A DNA stretch of 64,000 nucleotides from Fistularia commersonii (lineage: Eukaryota > Chordata > Actinopteri > Syngnathiformes > Fistulariidae). Within the stretch, counting starts at the first letter, position 1, and each line of letters starts with the position of its first letter. The notes below the pieces were generated by a model. The model saw nothing but the letters and a program-made list of their open reading frames with translations, made no database searches and had not been told where the DNA came from. The position numbers and the translations under genes were made by a program. This document shows positions 60,290 to 64,000 of this stretch, piece by piece. The stretch is taken from NCBI GenBank assembly GCA_037954325.1, contig JBBMNZ010000027.1, positions 5,955,001-6,019,000 of the forward strand, in the 5' to 3' direction.

Positions 60290-60645
60290 TTACTGTAAGC
60301 ATGTGATACACGCAGCAGAACAAACCACAAAGGAGTCTACCAGAAAATCAATACAGCCCTCAGGCCTGTGATGACCGATGCCAGCAAGAGGAAACTCAAG
60401 TAGTATGGCCATGACATCAGGTCAGTTGGACTTGCAAAGAGCATCCTAGAGGGCTTTGTCCGAGGGGGCAACAACAGAGGAAAACAAAGGAAGATGTGGG
60501 AGGACTATTACAATGAATGGATTGGAATTATTCTGTGTGTTTGCAACAACTGCAGGGCACAAAGGGACATGGATGAATGGAAAACAGTGTTGTTTAGAAA
60601 GACATCAGTGGTACACCTGACCAGCCTAATAAAAGGTCCAAAAAA
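60290..60645 (+). mobile_element. LINE C-terminal fragment
   Basis: Plus-strand frames read YGHDIRSVGLAKSILEGFVR, GGNNRGKQRKMWEDYYNEWI, RDMDEWKTVLFRKTSVVHLT. This matches the C-terminus of a LINE family whose usual form is LEGFVRG.R.RGRQRK.WEDN..EW. An internal stop (at the codon after RKLK) and the absence of reverse transcriptase upstream show a 5'-truncated dead copy. Confidence 0.8.
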
Positions 60646-62326
60646 AATTAACAGCATAAGAGGCAGCAGCAGAATATCTCATTTGTATCACTCAAAGAGA
60701 ACACCAACTTTATGTGCAATGTAAAAGTTATCAAAACATCTATTTGATCGTCATTGCGTAGCTACTACAAGCGTATATTCAATTCAAAAGACAGGCATAT
60801 TTTTCATTTAGAATCAATATTTACAGTAGATATATATACAGTTATATGCTAAAAAAGAACAACAAAACTTAACATGACTTAACAACAATTTTACCTTTCA
60901 TAAAATAGACGGTCCACTACAAGTGTAATGTGAAAATTTTTAATGGATTTAGAGCTGTTCTGGTGTGTGTTAGCAAAGAAGGGAGGACATACTGCAATAA
61001 TGAATGCAATTTTCACTTAGGTGACAATCAGTATATTGAACTTTTGTCTGTAACAGACAAATATTTGATGTCTGAAATAGAGGATGGGTCTGATTGGATT
61101 TTGCTCGATGGTCATCCAGTTCCATCATTTATGCTCCGCTATGGCTCTTTTTTCCTTTTCCAAATCATCTTGTGTTTATTTTCAAGTTTTGTAGCAGTTT
61201 AATAAAAACTACGATGTGTTTTGCGTCCTCTCAGGCAATTCTTGAGCCAGCAGTCAGTAAACAGGTTACCTGTCAAGTCAGATTGTTTCAGCCTTTTTTT
61301 TTTATTGGGAAATTAATGTATGATCAAATAGACAAAAAGACAATGATTCCATGATTTCCTTCTGTCATTATATCATTATGAGGCTGATTGACGGTCATGG
61401 CTTTGGTACATTACAAACAGAGTGTTTTATTTATAACTTAGCGAACGCTGAGTCTCATTTAAAAAAATCTCAGTAAGTGTGTGCTTGTTTGCACAACCAT
61501 GATCCTGATGTTCATATTCCCATATGTTCACCTTAGTAGCAGTACCTCTAAAGCAATAAATGACATTGTGACAAAATGTCACTGTAGCAATTAAGATGGT
61601 GATGGCTGCAACTCCGAACCTGAGATGACCTGTTATGTTGGCTTGTTTGTTGTTTATTATGTTATTGCGTAGAAAGCATTTATACATTTTGTTCCAGGAT
61701 GAGCTCAAGCTTTTTTATGCTGTTGTAAGTTAAAACCAGAGAGGAGACTTGATTGAATTTCAAAGACCCCAAATTTGCAGGCGGATGATTTCCTCTTGTG
61801 AAGTGGTGTTTTTCATCAAATGTCTATTTCCAAATGGAAATTGTAAAGCAGTTTCAGAATTAATCTTTAAAATGGAATTAGTAGTACAGCATTTTGCTTA
61901 AATTATATGCTGAGTCATGAGACTTCTTGTGAGCAGAGGCAGAATTTTGTATTGCTATGTCGTCAAGCTGTTGGTATAAATCATTTCACGAACAAGCTCA
62001 TATGGTAAATACTTAAAATTCCCTTTCAATAAGGTTGTTATTGATTTTATTTTTATTGATTAAAAAATCTAAAACCACCGCATAACAAAATATGAGGCAT
62101 CAGTGGGCATGTAATATAAACCCTCAAAAAATTAGATTTTATGAAGTAATGTATATTGCTTATTGTTGAAGACCACCATTGCATTTTAATCAGCTGTCAT
62201 GCCATCAAGAAAAAAGTGAAGCATGGCAGAATTAGAATTGTGTGTGTATTTGTGTGTGTGTGTCTGAAGTAAATCTTGCAAGAGAGCATAATATTTAGAC
62301 ATGTCTATTTTCTTCACTGTGTCGCT

Positions 62327-62331
<5 letters not shown>

Positions 62332-62389
<58 letters not shown>
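62332..62389. repeat. (TG)29 microsatellite
   Basis: Perfect TG run of about 58 bp, intronic, with no exon nearby. Confidence 0.97.
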
Positions 62390-62392
<3 letters not shown>

Positions 62393-62815
62393 AATAAATT
62401 CCAAACACTTAAATCTAAAGACTTTCAAGAGTGTACCATTCATTTTGGCATTTTCCAGTCTAATCTCACAAGGAACAACAGTGTGTCCATTTAAGGGTTG
62501 ATGTTTTCATTTTAAGGGATAAGTGAAGTATTTTGACTTTGAGATCATCAGCGAACAGCATGGGAGATAAGAGTAGCTTAATATGCTTTTACGACACTGT
62601 TAAAAACACTATGCCATTCAAAGTTGTGTTGAAAAACCTTTGGCAGAAGCTCATCAGAGGAAACAAGTGGTAGTCTAAATAATAATAATAATTAGGGGAA
62701 GTATTGTTACCCGCCACCACAGCAAGGTCCTGATTGAACAATAAGCAAAGATAACAAATAGAAGAATTATTATGGTTATTATGGTTATCATTATATTCTT
62801 AAAACTATTGTAATT

Positions 62816-62880
62816 GACACACACACACACAGGCACACACACACACACAGACACAGACGCACACACACAAACACACACAT
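62816..62880. repeat. CA-rich microsatellite
   Basis: CACA runs broken by GG and GA steps over about 65 bp, intronic. Confidence 0.93.
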
Positions 62881-64000
62881 ATATAATTGTATTTTATCAA
62901 TTGTTTACATTTTGTAACCATTTATTTATGTATCTATTTTTCCTTTCTTGTGTAACTGGAATTGCAAATTCAACCTAAGGTGCAGTTATGCACCACTGAG
63001 TTATGTTTTGTATTCTCCCTGGCTTGTCAAACCAGCCACCAGCCAGGTCCTCCTGTGTCTTCCTGATTCTGATCAAATCCTGATTGATTTGATATTCAAT
63101 TGTTGCAGCCTCTGCAGGAGGAAAAAAAAAAAAGAAAAGGAAAAAACTATTCCCCTGTTCTGGTCCTTATGGAAAAAAAATCCTGTGATGCAGTCAAAAT
63201 ATGTGGTTATCTGATCCGGTGTCTAAGTAGTTTATGAAATGTATCAACAATTATCTGGTGAAAACGCTGATATCCTATGCCACAATTGTCTGTTTTGCAT
63301 CAGTTCGAAAAAAAAAAAAAAGATAGAGATACATAAACATACAAAAACTATGCACTACTTTAGGGGTGGCTCAGTTGCATTTCAGAAGCTGTATTGTGAT
63401 TTAGACTTTTGGCATTTGGCTGGAGGGGTAGCCTCCTTGCCTTGCTATGATGCTATGCACCCTGTTTTACCCCCCAAAAGTAAGATCGGTTGTGGGACTT
63501 GTTAAAAAGTCAACACTGGGCACAGATCTAATGAATTGGGCTCAGCCAGCCATATCAGTGAAAAAGTAAGCCGAGGTGACCCCTTCTAAGGGTAGCACAC
63601 GTGGGTATAGGTTTCATTTTGATTCCAGCAGCAGAAACACCAGCACTCTTATTACAATCACACCCAACACAACCATGAACAAACAGGCAATTTTCCCCAT
63701 ATCACACTCTCTTGATAAAAGACTGCCTAATAGTCAGTATTTTTGTACTGGATTTGATCAACCTTTCTCCTGACCCACTGAAATTCAGTAACAATTGCAC
63801 CCACAACAATCCAGCCAAAATTGTAGAGTAAAACGTTTACTATTTTTTACCTGTAACAGGTTTCTTGAAGTTATAAAAAAACCTGCTGTTGCTACATTTT
63901 ACTTTTTAGATATTAAACTGTTCACTTTAATGTGACCAATGCAAAAAGCTAAAAGCTTTCAGTCTAATATTTCAATGGTTGAATAAGGAAAATACTTTAA

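Larger units (their letters stand above)
59276..64000 (-). other. csmd1 intron upstream of the mid-CUB3 exon (partial)
   Basis: 4,725 bp of intron, running off the window. It holds a LINE fragment (60290-60645), a TG repeat (62332-62389) and a CA-rich tract (62816-62880). The exon for the start of CUB3 was looked for and not found here. Confidence 0.75.

Noticed and set aside
60930..61202. 90-residue plus-strand frame
   Set aside because: No domain; a chance frame in intron sequence after a LINE fragment.

Overview
This window is vertebrate genomic DNA, almost certainly from a teleost fish. It is AT-rich and rich in dinucleotide microsatellites. It carries many decayed retroelements of kinds common in fish: Ty3/Gypsy gag and integrase, several LINEs, and a SINE-like family ending in CACCGTGCTGCC-type sequence.

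The only host gene I can support lies on the minus strand. It is a middle segment of CSMD1 (CUB and Sushi multiple domains 1). I mapped 22 exons from 59275 down to 980. Each has an AG acceptor and a GT donor, and the reading frame stays open across all 21 junctions (3532 nt, 1177 codons plus 1 nt). They encode the second part of CUB3, then Sushi3, CUB4, Sushi4 and so on to CUB9 and Sushi9. The domain order and diagnostic motifs match CSMD1 better than CSMD2 or CSMD3, judged from remembered human sequences. Both ends of the gene lie outside the window. Residue numbers below count from the first codon of the 59275 exon.

Layout on the plus strand: Sushi9 and CUB9 exons at 1-5.9 kb; Sushi8 at 8.3 kb; CUB8 at 12.4-13.0 kb; Sushi7 and the second CUB7 exon at 18.4-20.2 kb; an 8.4 kb intron with a broken Gypsy element; the first CUB7 exon to the first CUB6 exon at 28.6-31.0 kb; an 8.1 kb intron with a hAT-type MITE; Sushi5 to the second CUB4 exon at 39.1-42.4 kb; an 11.3 kb intron packed with LINE fragments; the first CUB4 exon and Sushi3 at 53.7-54.2 kb; CUB3 exons at 58.4-59.3 kb; then intron to 64000.

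The most unusual observation is at about 5955-6235. Just upstream, in transcript sense, of the first CUB9 exon are three decayed, unspliced-looking copies of the start of a CUB domain. Two sit in one frame exactly 25 codons apart. Other points of interest are a 0.4-0.5 kb repeat family present as two inverted copies 15 kb apart, a 325-bp hAT-like MITE with a perfect 8-bp target duplication, a retroelement nested inside a LINE reverse transcriptase, and CA/TG microsatellites placed close to five splice sites.

I see no tRNA, rRNA, CRISPR array, promoter or second host gene.
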